This document shows positions 27,948 to 38,302 of a DNA stretch of 64,000 bases, in pieces. Within the stretch, counting starts at the first letter, position 1; every line of letters starts with the position of its first letter. This DNA comes from Dermatophilus congolensis (GTDB taxonomy: Bacteria > Actinomycetota > Actinomycetes > Actinomycetales > Dermatophilaceae). Made by a program: the position numbers and the translations under genes. The DNA is taken from positions 2,418,001 through 2,482,000 of the forward strand of contig NZ_LT906453.1 in assembly GCF_900187045.1 (NCBI RefSeq), given 5' to 3'. Under the pieces are notes generated by a model. That model saw only the letters and a program-made list of their open reading frames with translations. It was not told the origin of the DNA and did no database searches.

Positions 27948-28249
27948 GATCAGTTCGTCTCCGGGAGGCTGAAGCGGCTTGTGGGCAGTGCCATAGCGAG
28001 CAAAAGATCAACGCTGCACGCATATAGCGTCCACGACCGTGCACGCATCGAGCGATCTGCGGCCGTGATCCGATCGCAACAATACTCGTCCGTACGTGTC
28101 TGCGGTGTCCTGAGAACCTCCACACGACTTCCGACAACGAAGTATCGCGAGCGAACACTAAGAAATTCGTTCACAGGTGCGTGGGCACCTCTATACGCCG
28201 ATGGGGCCCTGCGCACACCATGCAAGGCCCCACCCAAACGCTAGTCACA
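27948..28249 (-). terminator. Gene-free region with candidate terminator of the BCCT gene
   Basis: No convincing gene in about 300 bases. TGGGGCC (28202-28208) and GGCCCCA (28226-28232) form a 7-bp GC stem directly after the minus-strand BCCT stop. The rest probably holds the glmU promoter, which I cannot define. Confidence 0.45.
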
Positions 28250-29360
28250 TCAGCGGCTACGGCGCTGCTGCTGTTTTTGCTTAGCGCGGCGACGGCGTTC
28301 CTCACGCTCGTCCGCTTCACGGTGTAGACGCCGCTCCAGAGCAAGCTGACGTCCAAACCGCTCACGCTCACGCAGATCCAGATAAATCACATCGCGCTGA
28401 AGCCCCTTAACAATCGCGAACATCAACCCCACGATCACAAATAGGAAGGGGGTCGATGCCACGATCGTGACGCTCTGCACGCTGTTAAGCGCATCATCAC
28501 CACCAGCAAGAAGCAGGGTGATGCCAACCAAGGCCGTGAGCAGACCCCACAGTGCAGAAAGCCACGGTGCTGCGTCGCCACGACCGTTCTGGGACATCGA
28601 CCCCATCACTGTGGACGCAGAATCAGCCGAGGTGATGAAGAACGTGGCAAGCAGCAAAATCGCAACAAACCCAGCTGCAGTGCCCCCGGGGAACTGGTGC
28701 AGAAGGTTGAACAACTGCTGCTCAGCATTCCCGTCGCCGTAGATCGACTTTCCGGTCTGCTCCATGACGATGGCCGTGCCACCAAAAATCGCGAACCAGA
28801 CTGTTGAAAGCCCCGCAGGAACAAGCATCACACCCAAGCAGAACTCTTTAATGGTTCGACCACGCGAAATACGCGCAAGGAACATACCAACGAAAGGTGA
28901 CCAGCTAATCCACCACGCCCAGTAGAAGATTGACCACGAGGATAGCCATTTACCGGCGGTGCCATTTGCAGAAGCCGCTGTTCGACTTGCCATCTCGAAA
29001 AATTGGCTCAAATACGAACCAATCGACCCTGGCAGCAAGTTGAGTTGCGTCACTGTCGGCCCAAAAGCGAAAACAAAAAGGGCGAGCACAGCAGCAAGAA
29101 TCATGTTGATGTTCGAGAGGATTTGAATCCCCCGACCCACGCCGGAAAACGCAGACATCATGAACGCCAAAGTGAGAATCGCCACGATCGTGACGATGAG
29201 GCCATTCCCCGGGTTGTGAACCAACCCTGAGGCCTCAAGACCGGCACGGATCTGCAATGCTCCTAACCCAAGCGAGCAAGCAGTACCGAACACCGTCGCA
29301 AAGATCGACAGAATGTCGATGCAGCGACCAAACAACCCGTTCGCATGCTTCTCCCCCACT
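28250..29360 (-). pseudogene. BCCT-family transporter, C-terminal part (after frameshift)
   Basis: This frame encodes helices 5 to 12 of a betaine/choline/carnitine transporter: [34 protein letters not shown], the substrate-site segment [22 protein letters not shown] (split in families as W-x-YWAWW), and TSADSAS. The highly charged tail ([14 protein letters not shown]) is also typical. It is joined to the N-terminal part by deletion of one A at 29361-29363 (plus strand), giving [14 protein letters not shown]. As sequenced it cannot be made in frame. BCCT carriers import glycine betaine or choline for osmoprotection. Confidence 0.85.
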
Positions 29361-30053
29361 AAACGGAGTAAAAGCTGCCGAGATGAGCTGCTTACGCCCC
29401 ACACGGTACGTGGAGTAAGCGATGGCCAGACCGACAATCGCGTAGACCGCCCACGGATGCAACGTCCAGTGGAACATCGCCGTAGCCATAGCGGTCCCGA
29501 CCTCTTGCTTGGCATGCCCTGGAACGCCATCGCGATAGAAAGACAACGGCTCAGAAGCTCCGTAGAACATCAGACCGATACCCATACCCGCCGCGAACAT
29601 CATCGCGATCCATGAACTCGTGCGGAATTCCGGCTGCTCATCCATCGAACCGAGACGAATGTTGCCGAAACGCCCAAAGGCGATGGTGAGCACGAAAGCC
29701 ACGAACACCGTGCCGAAGAACACGAAGGCCCATCCCAGGTTGTCTAGAACCCAAGAAAAAGCAACCTTCGCAGCAGCCGAGAACGTCTCACCTGACAACA
29801 AACCCCACGCAACCACGATCGCAATAAGCACCGAGGCAGGGATGATCACGCTGTAGTCAATTGGTGCATCAGCACGCTCAGACTCAAGCTCGACCGGCTT
29901 TTCACGCAGGTCTTCTGGTGTTAATTCACGGTCGCTCGAGAGGATTGTGGCGAGTTCCTGCATAGCACTCGTCGTCGGCCCCACGAACTGGCCTTTATCT
30001 TCGCCGACGGGATCCGGGGCATCAGCTGATGGCGGATTTTCTTTATCGGTCAT
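29361..30053 (-). pseudogene. BCCT-family transporter, N-terminal part (before frameshift)
   Basis: N-terminal half of the same gene, ATG at 30053. A hydrophilic tail of about 75 residues precedes helices 1-4, with [18 protein letters not shown], the glycine-rich signature of sodium-coupled BCCT carriers, and [20 protein letters not shown]. After [11 protein letters not shown] the frame leaves the family sequence (it continues to a stop at 29235). No strong ribosome-binding site is visible. The two halves together would give a protein of about 600 residues. Confidence 0.85.
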
Positions 30054-30235
30054 ACAAGTGAAACTACCGAGGAAAACGCACCACACCCAACAAGCGAGCA
30101 TGGATAACACACATTTCGCGTCGCCTGATTCAGTGAAAATAAATAACTTCGCAGAGACGAATATCACTGACGCACATACGCGTCACCGGCGGAAACACAA
30201 CCGCCCCAGAAGGACAGCAGTTAATGCGCAATAAA

Positions 30236-30317
30236 TGGTTCCCCGGGTAGGAATCGAACCTACGTCGCTTGTCCTGATTCAAAGTCAGGCGGGCCCTACC
30301 AGCAGACCAACCGGGGA
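30236..30317 (-). tRNA. tRNA-Gln (anticodon UUG)
   Basis: Cloverleaf on the minus strand: acceptor TCCCCGG with CCGGGGA, D arm GGTC/GGCC, anticodon stem CCTGA/TCAGG with loop CTTTGAA (anticodon TTG), T arm GTAGG-TTCGATT-CCTAC, discriminator A and encoded CCA. The variable loop, about nine bases, is longer than usual for this class. Confidence 0.85.
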
Positions 30318-30434
30318 GCGGTCTCGTGTGAAACCGCCCCTAGCCTACGCCACATCAGGGCATGCTCGAACCAACATGGGCACCACGGCTCGTCGAGGAC
30401 CACGCATCACCAGCAAATTGGCACAATAGGATCC

Positions 30435-31118
30435 GTGCCTCCCGAACGCCCCACACGCCCCTCCCGCAACCGCATGACCGGCAAAGAACGCCGTGAACAG
30501 CTCATCGGCATCGGCCGTGCCCTCTTCGCCGACCACGGGTTCGAAGGCACCACAGTCGAAGAAATTGCTTCTCGCGCAAACGTCAGCAAACCCGTCGTCT
30601 ACGAACACTTCGGCGGAAAAGAAGGCCTCTACGCCGTCGTCGTCGACCGAGAAATCCGTGCCCTCCTCGACACCATCACCACCGCCCTCACCACCCCCGA
30701 CATGGGCTCCCGCGCCCTCATCGAACTCGCCGCCCTAGCCCTGCTCGACTACATCGATACCTCAACCGACGGATTCCGCATCCTCGTCCGAGACTCCCCC
30801 ACCGGACAATCCACCGGATCCTTCGCCTCACTCATCTCCGACGTCGCCAGCCAAGTCGAACATCTCCTCGCAGCAAAATTCCGCTCCGCAGGCCTAGAGC
30901 CCCGCATGGCCCCCATGTACGCACAAATGCTCGTCGGCATGGTCGCCCTCACCGGCCAATGGTGGCTCGACAACGGAAAATTCAAAAAAGAAGACGTCGC
31001 CACCCACATCATCAACCTCGCCTGGAACGGCATGACCGGACTCGAACCCGACCCCACCTTGACCGTCCACGTCCGAGAACACCGCCACACCCCCGACACC
31101 ACGGACCACCAATCGTGA
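30435..31118 (+). CDS. TetR-family transcriptional regulator
   Basis: 227 residues from GTG. TetR helix-turn-helix is clear: REQLIGIGRALFADHGFEGT, TVEEIASRANVSKPVVYEHF, GGKEGLYAVVVDRE. The C-terminal helical ligand domain (residues 75-205) is of unknown specificity. Its stop overlaps the GTG of a MarR gene, so two regulators are co-translated with no target gene attached. Coding strand is very C-rich. Confidence 0.9.
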   Translation: MPPERPTRPSRNRMTGKERREQLIGIGRALFADHGFEGTTVEEIASRANVSKPVVYEHFGGKEGLYAVVVDREIRALLDTITTALTTPDMGSRALIELAALALLDYIDTSTDGFRILVRDSPTGQSTGSFASLISDVASQVEHLLAAKFRSAGLEPRMAPMYAQMLVGMVALTGQWWLDNGKFKKEDVATHIINLAWNGMTGLEPDPTLTVHVREHRHTPDTTDHQS

Positions 31119-31627
31119 CCCCCCAGGACCCCCCATCTGCCCACCACGACGAAGTCGACCGCATCGTCGCAGCCTGGGAACGAGAACTACCTAACCTCGA
31201 CGCCACCCCTTTGCACGTACTCTCACGAATCTCACGCCTAAGCCGACACCTAGAATTCGCGCGCCGCAGCGCATTCGAAGCCAACAACCTCGAACCCTGG
31301 GAATTCGACGTCCTCTCCGCACTACGCCGCGCAGGAGCCCCCTTCGAAATGTCCCCAGGAGAACTCGTCCACGACACCCTCTCCACCAGCGGCACCATGA
31401 CAAACCGCATCGCCCGACTAGAAAAACGCGGACTCGTCACCCGCCACCGCGACCCTCACGACGGCCGAAGCATGCGCATCCGCCTGACCACCGCAGGCAA
31501 AGACGCAGCCGAAAACACCCTCACAGCCCTCATCGACCGCGAAAACGACCTCCTAGCCGCACTAGGCAACACCGAACGCAACGAACTCATCAACCACCTA
31601 CGCCACATGCTGCTCAGCTTCGACTAA
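31115..31627 (+). CDS. MarR-family transcriptional regulator
   Basis: 170 residues from GTG at 31115, overlapping the TetR stop (GTGA). The longer open frame upstream lies inside tetR and is not real. MarR winged helix: EPWEFDVLSALRRAGAPFEM, MSPGELVHDTLSTSGTMTNRIARLEKRGLV, and wing RHRDPHDGRSMRIRLTTAG. It ends 55 bases before the convergent ABC-F gene. Ligand unknown. Confidence 0.9.
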   Translation: MTPQDPPSAHHDEVDRIVAAWERELPNLDATPLHVLSRISRLSRHLEFARRSAFEANNLEPWEFDVLSALRRAGAPFEMSPGELVHDTLSTSGTMTNRIARLEKRGLVTRHRDPHDGRSMRIRLTTAGKDAAENTLTALIDRENDLLAALGNTERNELINHLRHMLLSFD

Positions 31628-31682
31628 CCCACCCCATGTGTGGCGGCCATCCCCCACCCAGACATCCGCCACACAACACCCC

Positions 31683-33506
31683 TCACTGCACCAACTCAGA
31701 AACCTCCAACCACCGCTCCTCCAAACTCAACTCCTCATCCTCCAAGGCACGCAACGCCGACGCGAGCTCAGCCAACGCCCCCACATCCGTAGCCTTCACC
31801 GCCATCTGGTCGTGAATCTTTTCTTTCTCCTGCGCAATACGCCCCAGACGGCGCTCGATCTTGCTCATCTCCTTACGGATCTCCCGCGCCTGCGCACCCG
31901 AAACAGCAGGAACATCCTCCGTCACCTCAACCGGAGCAGCCCCGCGCTGCGCACGCGCAGCCTCAGAACGCTCCATCTCCTCCCGGCGACGCAAATACTC
32001 CTCCACCCCACCAGGCAAATCCCTGATCTTCCCATCGCCATACAACGCCACCTGGCTGTCAGTAACCCGCTCCAACAAATACCGGTCGTGGCTCACCACA
32101 AGAAGCGTCCCGACCCACCCATCAAGAAGATCTTCCAAACTGGTCAGCGTCTCGATATCCAGATCATTCGTCGGCTCATCAAGAATCAGAACATTCGGCT
32201 CCGTCATCAACAAGCGCGTCAACTGCAACCGCCGCCGCTCACCACCAGACAACTCCCCCACCCGATCACGCTGCCGCGTAGGACTAAAACCAAGCCGCTG
32301 CGCAAGCTGACTAGCGCTGATCTCCTTATCACCCAACTGGATGTACTGCCGCACCTCAGCAACAGCCTCAACCACACGCGCATCAGCTAACCGATCCAGC
32401 TCACGTACCTCCTGACTGAGATACCCGAACACCACCGTCTTACCCTGCTTACGCTTACCACCATCGAGCGGTACATCCCCACTGACCACACGCATCAACG
32501 TGGACTTACCCGCACCATTGACCCCAACAATGCCGATACGCGCCCCCGGCGCTAACCGCCACGTGACGTTATCCAAAATCGGGCGATCACCAAACCCCAA
32601 CGAGGCGTTCTCCAGATCAACCACGTCTTTACCCAGACGCGTAGCAGCAAAACGCGTCAACTTCACCTCATCACGAGGCGGCGGCTCATCAGCAATCAAC
32701 TCCGAAGCAGCATCAAGCCGGAACTTCGGCTTACTCGTACGCGCAGGCGCCCCACGCCTCAACCAAGCAAGTTCCTTACGCAGCAGGTTGTCACGTTTCT
32801 GGGCAGCCACCGCAGCTGCCCGCTCCCGCTCAGCCTTACTCAACACAAAAGCCGCATAACCACCCTCATAAATATCGACATGACCACCCACCACCTCCCA
32901 CGTCATCGTGCTCACCGCATCAAGGAACCAGCGATCGTGTGTCACCACCACCAGCGCCGACCCCGAACGCGGACGATGCACCGCAAGATGATTGGCCAAC
33001 CACGCCACACCCTCCACATCAAGGTGGTTAGTCGGCTCATCCAACAGCAACAAATCCGGATCCGCGACAAGAAGACGCGCAAGCGCCAACCTACGCCGCT
33101 CACCACCTGACATCGGCCCCACCACGGCATCCCACCCACCCATGGCTGCCGCATCCAAACCACCCAACAGCCCTACAAGCACATCCCGGATACGCCCGCT
33201 GCCGGCCCACTCATGCTCAGGCAAATCACCAAGAACAACATCACGAACCGTAGCCTGAGGGTCCAGAACATCAGCCTGATCAAGCATCCCAACAGTCAGA
33301 TCGTTGTTGCGCGTAATACGGCCAGAGTCAACAGCAAGCTTGCCGGCGATGACCCGCATCAACGTCGATTTGCCGCCACCGTTGCGCCCCACCACCCCGA
33401 TGCGATCCCCATCAAGAATGCCCAGAGAAACATCATCGAGAAGCACCTGAAGACCAAGGGTGACAGAAGCTTTCTCCACCGAAACTAGATTCGAAGGCTG
33501 ATTCAT
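31683..33506 (-). CDS. ABC-F family ATPase (Uup-like)
   Basis: About 607 residues with two ABC domains and no membrane segment: Walker A GRNGGGKST and GVNGAGKST, signatures MSGGERRRLALARLL and LSGGERRRLQLTRLL, Walker B LLLLDEPTNHLD and LILDEPTNDLD. A charged linker joins them, and a C-terminal coiled coil (REIRKEMSKIERRLGRIAQE) resembles Uup. ABC-F proteins act on ribosomes, rescuing stalls or protecting from antibiotics. Start ATG at 33506 gives the family-like N-terminus; a GTG at 33521 overlapping ispE (GTGA) is the alternative. Confidence 0.93.
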   Translation of the reverse strand: MNQPSNLVSVEKASVTLGLQVLLDDVSLGILDGDRIGVVGRNGGGKSTLMRVIAGKLAVDSGRITRNNDLTVGMLDQADVLDPQATVRDVVLGDLPEHEWAGSGRIRDVLVGLLGGLDAAAMGGWDAVVGPMSGGERRRLALARLLVADPDLLLLDEPTNHLDVEGVAWLANHLAVHRPRSGSALVVVTHDRWFLDAVSTMTWEVVGGHVDIYEGGYAAFVLSKAERERAAAVAAQKRDNLLRKELAWLRRGAPARTSKPKFRLDAASELIADEPPPRDEVKLTRFAATRLGKDVVDLENASLGFGDRPILDNVTWRLAPGARIGIVGVNGAGKSTLMRVVSGDVPLDGGKRKQGKTVVFGYLSQEVRELDRLADARVVEAVAEVRQYIQLGDKEISASQLAQRLGFSPTRQRDRVGELSGGERRRLQLTRLLMTEPNVLILDEPTNDLDIETLTSLEDLLDGWVGTLLVVSHDRYLLERVTDSQVALYGDGKIRDLPGGVEEYLRRREEMERSEAARAQRGAAPVEVTEDVPAVSGAQAREIRKEMSKIERRLGRIAQEKEKIHDQMAVKATDVGALAELASALRALEDEELSLEERWLEVSELVQ

Positions 33507-33517
33507 GTGTGCGAGTT

Positions 33518-34441
33518 TCACTCTCCTGCAATGAGATGGGCGCCGTGAACCGAGCCAGATGCGCGCAGCACCTGATCCCCAACACCAGCGGAAGTAAGGG
33601 CATGGGTAAGCTCACGCGCATGCCCAAGATCACGGGCAAGGAACACAACCGTGGGACCAGACCCGGAAACAAAACCAACGAGCGCGCCAGCCTGACGCCC
33701 CGCATCAATAACACCAGCCAAATCAGGCCGTAAAGAAAGCGCAGCTTCTTCCATATCGTTATGCACCGCAGCCGCCAAAGCATCCACATCCCCCGCGCGC
33801 AACGCAGCAGCGAGCGCCTCTGAAGGCACCGGTGTAGGAATCTGCCGGTCAGCGCGGATACGGTCAAGCTCGCCGAACACCGACGGTGTCGAAAGCCCCT
33901 CCTGGCTGACCACGAAAACCCACTCGTAGCTGCCCTCGCTGAGCACCGGGACAACGTTCTCGCCCCGCCCAGACCCAATCGCTGTCCCGCCAACAAGTGC
34001 GAAGTTAACGTCACTGCCTAACTCCGCCGCGAGGATGTGCAGAGCCTCATCTTCAAGGCCGCAGCACCACAGCGCATTCGCACCGATGAGGGCAGCGGCC
34101 GCATCCGCGGACCCGCCAGCCATCCCCGCAGCCACGGGGATGCGCTTGTCAATAACCATGCGGCAGGCTGCTTCCACCTCGGCATACTCAGCGACCCGCT
34201 GCGCAGCCCGCAGCGCAAGATTGTCCGCGGGATCACCTAACAGCTGCGCATACGGTCCTCTTACCTCCACTGACCATTCATCGGCATCGATCAGTGTGAC
34301 CTCGTCAAACACCCCAACGGCATGAAACGTAGTCGATAGATCGTGGTACCCGTCATCGCGGCGCGGCCCCACAATCAACTCCAGATTGATCTTGGCTGGG
34401 ACCCGCACTGTCACACTCGTGGGAGTGGGGTTCGGCTGCAT
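33518..34441 (-). CDS. ispE: 4-diphosphocytidyl-2-C-methyl-D-erythritol kinase
   Basis: 307 residues, GHMP kinase of the MEP isoprenoid pathway; phosphorylates CDP-ME. Motifs: VRVPAKINLELIVGPRRDDGYHDL (substrate site, split), IPVAAGMAGGSADAAAAL (ATP-binding GHMP loop) and FVSGSGPTVVF. Complete. It belongs to the common actinobacterial run metG-tatD-rsmA-ispE-ABC-F. Confidence 0.96.
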   Translation of the reverse strand: MQPNPTPTSVTVRVPAKINLELIVGPRRDDGYHDLSTTFHAVGVFDEVTLIDADEWSVEVRGPYAQLLGDPADNLALRAAQRVAEYAEVEAACRMVIDKRIPVAAGMAGGSADAAAALIGANALWCCGLEDEALHILAAELGSDVNFALVGGTAIGSGRGENVVPVLSEGSYEWVFVVSQEGLSTPSVFGELDRIRADRQIPTPVPSEALAAALRAGDVDALAAAVHNDMEEAALSLRPDLAGVIDAGRQAGALVGFVSGSGPTVVFLARDLGHARELTHALTSAGVGDQVLRASGSVHGAHLIAGE

Positions 34442-34514
34442 ACACCAACCCTACGTGTTCACCGCTACCTTCCCTGCCCGGCACATCAACGCCACAACGC
34501 TGAGGCGAAGAGCA

Positions 34515-35429
34515 TCACTGTGCGGCTATCTTCGTTTGAGCGATCCGCGTGAAGTCTTCGATCGTGAGGCGTTCACCACGCGTGGTGGGGTCAATCCCGG
34601 CCGCACGCAAAAACGCCTCCGAAGAGGCCGTTCCACCCGCCCACGTCGCCAACGCACCCCGCAAGGCCTTACGGCGCTGCGCGAAAGCAGCATCGATACA
34701 GGCGAACACCTCTGAACGTGGCACGTCTGTGCTTGCAGGCTTATGGCGCACCACCTCAACCAACCCGGACTCCACGCGCGGAGCGGGCCAAAACACGTTC
34801 TTTCCCACAGTGCCAGCAAGCCGGGCCGTGCCATACCAGGCTGTTTTCACACTGGGCACCCCGTACACCTTGGAACCTGGTGCAGCTGAAAGACGCTCAG
34901 CGACCTCCAACTGCACCATCACCAGCACACGCTTGAGAGTGGGGAACCGCTCGAAAAAATTGAGCAGCACTGGCACCGAAACGTTGTAGGGCAAGTTCGC
35001 AACCAGAGCTGTCGGTTGCGGCTGCGGTAATTCAGTGACACGCATCGCATCGGCTTGCACCAGCCGCAAAGCATGCGCTCGTGAAGGCGCGAAGCGTTCC
35101 ACCGTCCCAGGAAGAGCTTCAGCAAGGACGGGGTCGATCTCTACCGCCGTCACCGAATCCACGTGCTCCAGCAGCGCTAGAGTCAACGACCCAAGACCTG
35201 GCCCCACCTCAACCACCACATCATCGGCGCCCACTCCTGCAGTCGCCACGATCCGGCGAACAGTGTTCCCGTCAATGACGAAATTCTGTCCCAGCTGTTT
35301 GGTGGGGTTAACTCCCACCGCCGAGGCAAGTTCACGAATAGCGCCAGCACCAAGTAGCTGTACCCCCTCATGGGTGGGAGTGTATCCCGCTCCAGCGGTG
35401 CCATCTGCTCCCGGATGCCCGCCGCTCAT
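34515..35429 (-). CDS. rsmA: 16S rRNA dimethyladenosine transferase RsmA/KsgA
   Basis: 304 residues from ATG at 35429 (strong GGAGGAGG upstream; overlaps the tatD stop as ATGA). Dimethylates A1518 and A1519 of 16S rRNA. Motifs: [32 protein letters not shown] (SAM site), TAVEIDP, and catalytic [10 protein letters not shown]-terminal helical domain complete. Confidence 0.96.
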   Translation of the reverse strand: MSGGHPGADGTAGAGYTPTHEGVQLLGAGAIRELASAVGVNPTKQLGQNFVIDGNTVRRIVATAGVGADDVVVEVGPGLGSLTLALLEHVDSVTAVEIDPVLAEALPGTVERFAPSRAHALRLVQADAMRVTELPQPQPTALVANLPYNVSVPVLLNFFERFPTLKRVLVMVQLEVAERLSAAPGSKVYGVPSVKTAWYGTARLAGTVGKNVFWPAPRVESGLVEVVRHKPASTDVPRSEVFACIDAAFAQRRKALRGALATWAGGTASSEAFLRAAGIDPTTRGERLTIEDFTRIAQTKIAAQ

Positions 35430-36292
35430 GCGACCTCCTCCCACGGACCGTACAGCCGTTCTGCGTTCGCTGCTGTGACCTCACACACCTCAGCCGTGCT
35501 GACTCTCAACACCTCGGCAATAGTGCGCACCGTGAAAGGCATGAGCGAGGGCGCGTTGGTGGCGCCACGGTTTGGTGTTGGGGTCAAATACGGGGCGTCA
35601 GTCTCGACAAGAATCTGTTCTAACGGCACGACCGCTAGAGCTTGCCGCAGTTCATGGGCATTTTTAAATGTGATTGTTCCGGCAAATGACAGGTAATACC
35701 CTCGCGCTACGCATTCCCGGGCCATCTGTACGTCACCAGAAAAACAGTGGAACACCGTCACATCTGGGGCGCCTTCCTGGGCGAGAACACGCAGCACGTC
35801 TTCATGCGCGTCCCGGTCATGGATCTGCATCGGCTTGCCCACGCGTTTAGCGATAGCGATGTGCTCACGGAAAGAACGGTGCTGTGCCTGAATGCCTTCA
35901 GGTCCAGTGCGGAAGTAGTCCAGACCGGTCTCTCCGACTGCACGAACACGCTGGTGGCGAGCTAGTTGCTCAATCTGTTCTAGCGAGGTCTCGAGCGTGC
36001 CCGCTTGAGCCAAAATGGGTGCCTTATTCGGGTGCAGAGCAACTGCTGCAACCAGCGCAGGGTGCTCCTGCGCCAGCTGCACTGCAACTTGCGAATCAGC
36101 TAGCGAGCAGCCGACGTGGACAACTCTATCCACGCCGAAGCGGGCAGCTTCGGCGAGGATTTCCTCCACCGCGCGAGGGCTCTGGCCCTCACGCGCCATG
36201 TCGAGATGGCAGTGGTTGTCCACCACAGGTATTGGCAAGGGGTCGGGCATCTTCACTGGGCGAGATGCCCGACCTGACGTTGAGTTAGTCAC
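35426..36292 (-). CDS. tatD: TatD-family metal-dependent DNase
   Basis: 288 residues from GTG overlapping the metG stop (GTGA). TIM-barrel hydrolase: [41 protein letters not shown] and VETDAPYL are the metal-binding and catalytic motifs. TatD proteins have 3'-5' exonuclease or D-aminoacyl-tRNA deacylase-like activity. Complete. Confidence 0.94.
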   Translation of the reverse strand: MTNSTSGRASRPVKMPDPLPIPVVDNHCHLDMAREGQSPRAVEEILAEAARFGVDRVVHVGCSLADSQVAVQLAQEHPALVAAVALHPNKAPILAQAGTLETSLEQIEQLARHQRVRAVGETGLDYFRTGPEGIQAQHRSFREHIAIAKRVGKPMQIHDRDAHEDVLRVLAQEGAPDVTVFHCFSGDVQMARECVARGYYLSFAGTITFKNAHELRQALAVVPLEQILVETDAPYLTPTPNRGATNAPSLMPFTVRTIAEVLRVSTAEVCEVTAANAERLYGPWEEVA

Positions 36293-38148
36293 TCGGACTC
36301 GTCCTTGGGGTCACCGTTGAGACGAGCTAGTTCCTCGTCTACCACTGCGGTGTCCAGCTTGACGAACACGGGCTTTGGTTTAGCCACAGGTGTACCCGCC
36401 ACAACCGGGGTGGATTCCCACTTCGGGAAGTTTGAGTAGTCACCGGTGATGATCGGGAACGTTGTCAGTTCAGCAGATGCTCCTTCAACATCGGTGAGCA
36501 GGCCCTCCAGCGGCGCATCCAGGTCGCTTACTTCCTCCATGCGTGGCATGGGAGTCAAAGTGCCATCACCGCCGAGCACTGCATGCACTGCATTGGAGCT
36601 GTGCGGCAAGAACGGAGAAAGGATGAGGTTGAGGTCACTGACGCACTGGGCGAGAACGTGCAGCACCGTCTCCAAGCGAGGACGTTGCTCTTCGCTCTTG
36701 AGTTTGAACGGCTCAGTTGCCGAGACGTAGGCGTTCACTTCACCGACCACATGCATTGCCTCACCGATAGCAGCGCGTTGCTTATGGCGGGCGATGAGAT
36801 CACCGACGGTGTCGAAGGCCTCCCGAACCTGGGAAAGGATTACCTCATCCACAGGCTCCAGCTCACCTAGCGGGGGAATCTCGCCGAAGTTTTTAGCAAT
36901 CATGCTGGCGGTCCGGTTAACCAGGTTTCCCCATCCAGCCACCAATTCGGAGTTGGTGCGTTGGACGAATTCTGACCAGGTGAAGTCCGAGTCGCTGGTC
37001 TCCGGGCCAGCTGCAGAGATGAAGTAGCGCAGTGCGTCAGGCTGGTAGCGAGAAAGCAGGTCGCGCACATAGATGACCACGCCACGGCTGGAGGAGAAAC
37101 GCTTGCCCTCCATGGTCATGAACTCGCTGGCTACAACCTCGGTGGGCAGGTTCAATTTCCCGAAAGTGCCTGGTTCACCACCGTTGTCCCCGGCACCGTT
37201 GTAGCCGAGAAGTTCAGCAGGCCAGATCTGGGAGTGGAACGTGATGTTGTCTTTGCCTTGGAAGTAGTAGGACAAAGTCTGTGGGTCGTTCCACCATTCG
37301 CGCCACCGCTCGGGGTCGCCGATACGCCGTGCCCATTCGATAGAGGCCGATAGGTATCCGATGACCGCGTCAAACCAGACGTAGAGACGTTTGGTGTTCT
37401 GTTCACGCCAGTCTTCTAGCGGAATCGGGATACCCCAGTCGATGTCGCGGCTCATTGCTCGGGGCTTCATGTCTTTGAGTAGCCCTTGAGAGAAACGAAT
37501 CACGTTGGTTCGCCAGGTGCCGGAAGCTTCACGTTCGTCTAGCCATGCCCCCAGGGCTGTGGCCAGAGCAGGCAGGTCAAGGAAGAAATGTTGAGATTCG
37601 ACGAATTCTGGTGTTTCGCCGTTGATTTTGCTGCGGGGGTTGATCAGGTCCGTCGGGTCGAGCTGGTTACCGCAGTTGTCGCACTGGTCACCGCGGGCGT
37701 CGGTGGCGCCACAGATAGGGCAGGTGCCTTCGATGTACCGGTCGGGCAGGGTGCGGCCTGTGCTGGGGCTGATTGCCCCTTTCGTGGTTTTTTCGACCAT
37801 GTACCCGTTGGCGTGCACTACGCGGAACATTTCCTGAACAACGGCGTAGTGGTTACGGGTGGTGGTGCGGGTGAACAGGTCGTAAGACAAACCAAGTTTC
37901 GTCAAGTCTTCGACGATTACTCGGTTATTTGTGTCTGCCAATTCGCGGGCTGAGACTCCCGCGGCATCTGCGCCGACGAGAATCGGGGTGCCGTGTTCGT
38001 CCGTACCGCTGACCATGAGGACGTCATGCCCAGCCATGCGCATGTACCGACTGAAAACGTCGGAAGGCACACCGAAACCGGCGACGTGCCCGATATGGCG
38101 GGGGCCGTTGGCGTACGGCCATGCGACAGCGGAAAGCACCTTGGTCAT
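36289..38148 (-). CDS. metG: Methionyl-tRNA synthetase
   Basis: 619 residues. Class I synthetase: [20 protein letters not shown] (HIGH motif), a zinc knuckle [18 protein letters not shown], and GKRFSSSRG at the KMSKS position (second and third positions differ from the classic KMSKS, a variation seen in this enzyme type). The anticodon-binding domain follows. No C-terminal EMAP-like dimerisation domain. First gene of the run with tatD, rsmA, ispE. Confidence 0.96.
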   Translation of the reverse strand: MTKVLSAVAWPYANGPRHIGHVAGFGVPSDVFSRYMRMAGHDVLMVSGTDEHGTPILVGADAAGVSARELADTNNRVIVEDLTKLGLSYDLFTRTTTRNHYAVVQEMFRVVHANGYMVEKTTKGAISPSTGRTLPDRYIEGTCPICGATDARGDQCDNCGNQLDPTDLINPRSKINGETPEFVESQHFFLDLPALATALGAWLDEREASGTWRTNVIRFSQGLLKDMKPRAMSRDIDWGIPIPLEDWREQNTKRLYVWFDAVIGYLSASIEWARRIGDPERWREWWNDPQTLSYYFQGKDNITFHSQIWPAELLGYNGAGDNGGEPGTFGKLNLPTEVVASEFMTMEGKRFSSSRGVVIYVRDLLSRYQPDALRYFISAAGPETSDSDFTWSEFVQRTNSELVAGWGNLVNRTASMIAKNFGEIPPLGELEPVDEVILSQVREAFDTVGDLIARHKQRAAIGEAMHVVGEVNAYVSATEPFKLKSEEQRPRLETVLHVLAQCVSDLNLILSPFLPHSSNAVHAVLGGDGTLTPMPRMEEVSDLDAPLEGLLTDVEGASAELTTFPIITGDYSNFPKWESTPVVAGTPVAKPKPVFVKLDTAVVDEELARLNGDPKDESE

Positions 38149-38254
38149 GTCACGAGTCTAGAGCGGTATGAGGTGTCCTCTTCACCGAGTTCACGCCAGT
38201 GCATGCCATAAACGCCGTTCTGGGTGTGTCCTTCAACCGCTCTAGTGTGCTGGG

Positions 38255-38294
38255 ACGAGTAGATCTGCCCGTTGTGGCAGGCAGATCTACTCGT
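38255..38294. terminator. Terminator hairpin
   Basis: Perfect 15-bp stem (38255-38269 ACGAGTAGATCTGCC with 38280-38294) around a ten-base loop, directly after the stop of the minus-strand secreted protein gene and before the metG promoter. Confidence 0.75.
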
Positions 38295-38302
38295 TGCCGC
38301 TG

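Noticed and set aside
27950-28237. 95-codon open frame on the minus strand upstream of glmU
   Set aside because: No domain or start signal; the region more likely holds the glmU promoter and BCCT terminator.
31638-32390. 250-codon open frame on the plus strand
   Set aside because: Antisense shadow of the ABC-F gene; low-complexity translation rich in Arg, His and Leu.
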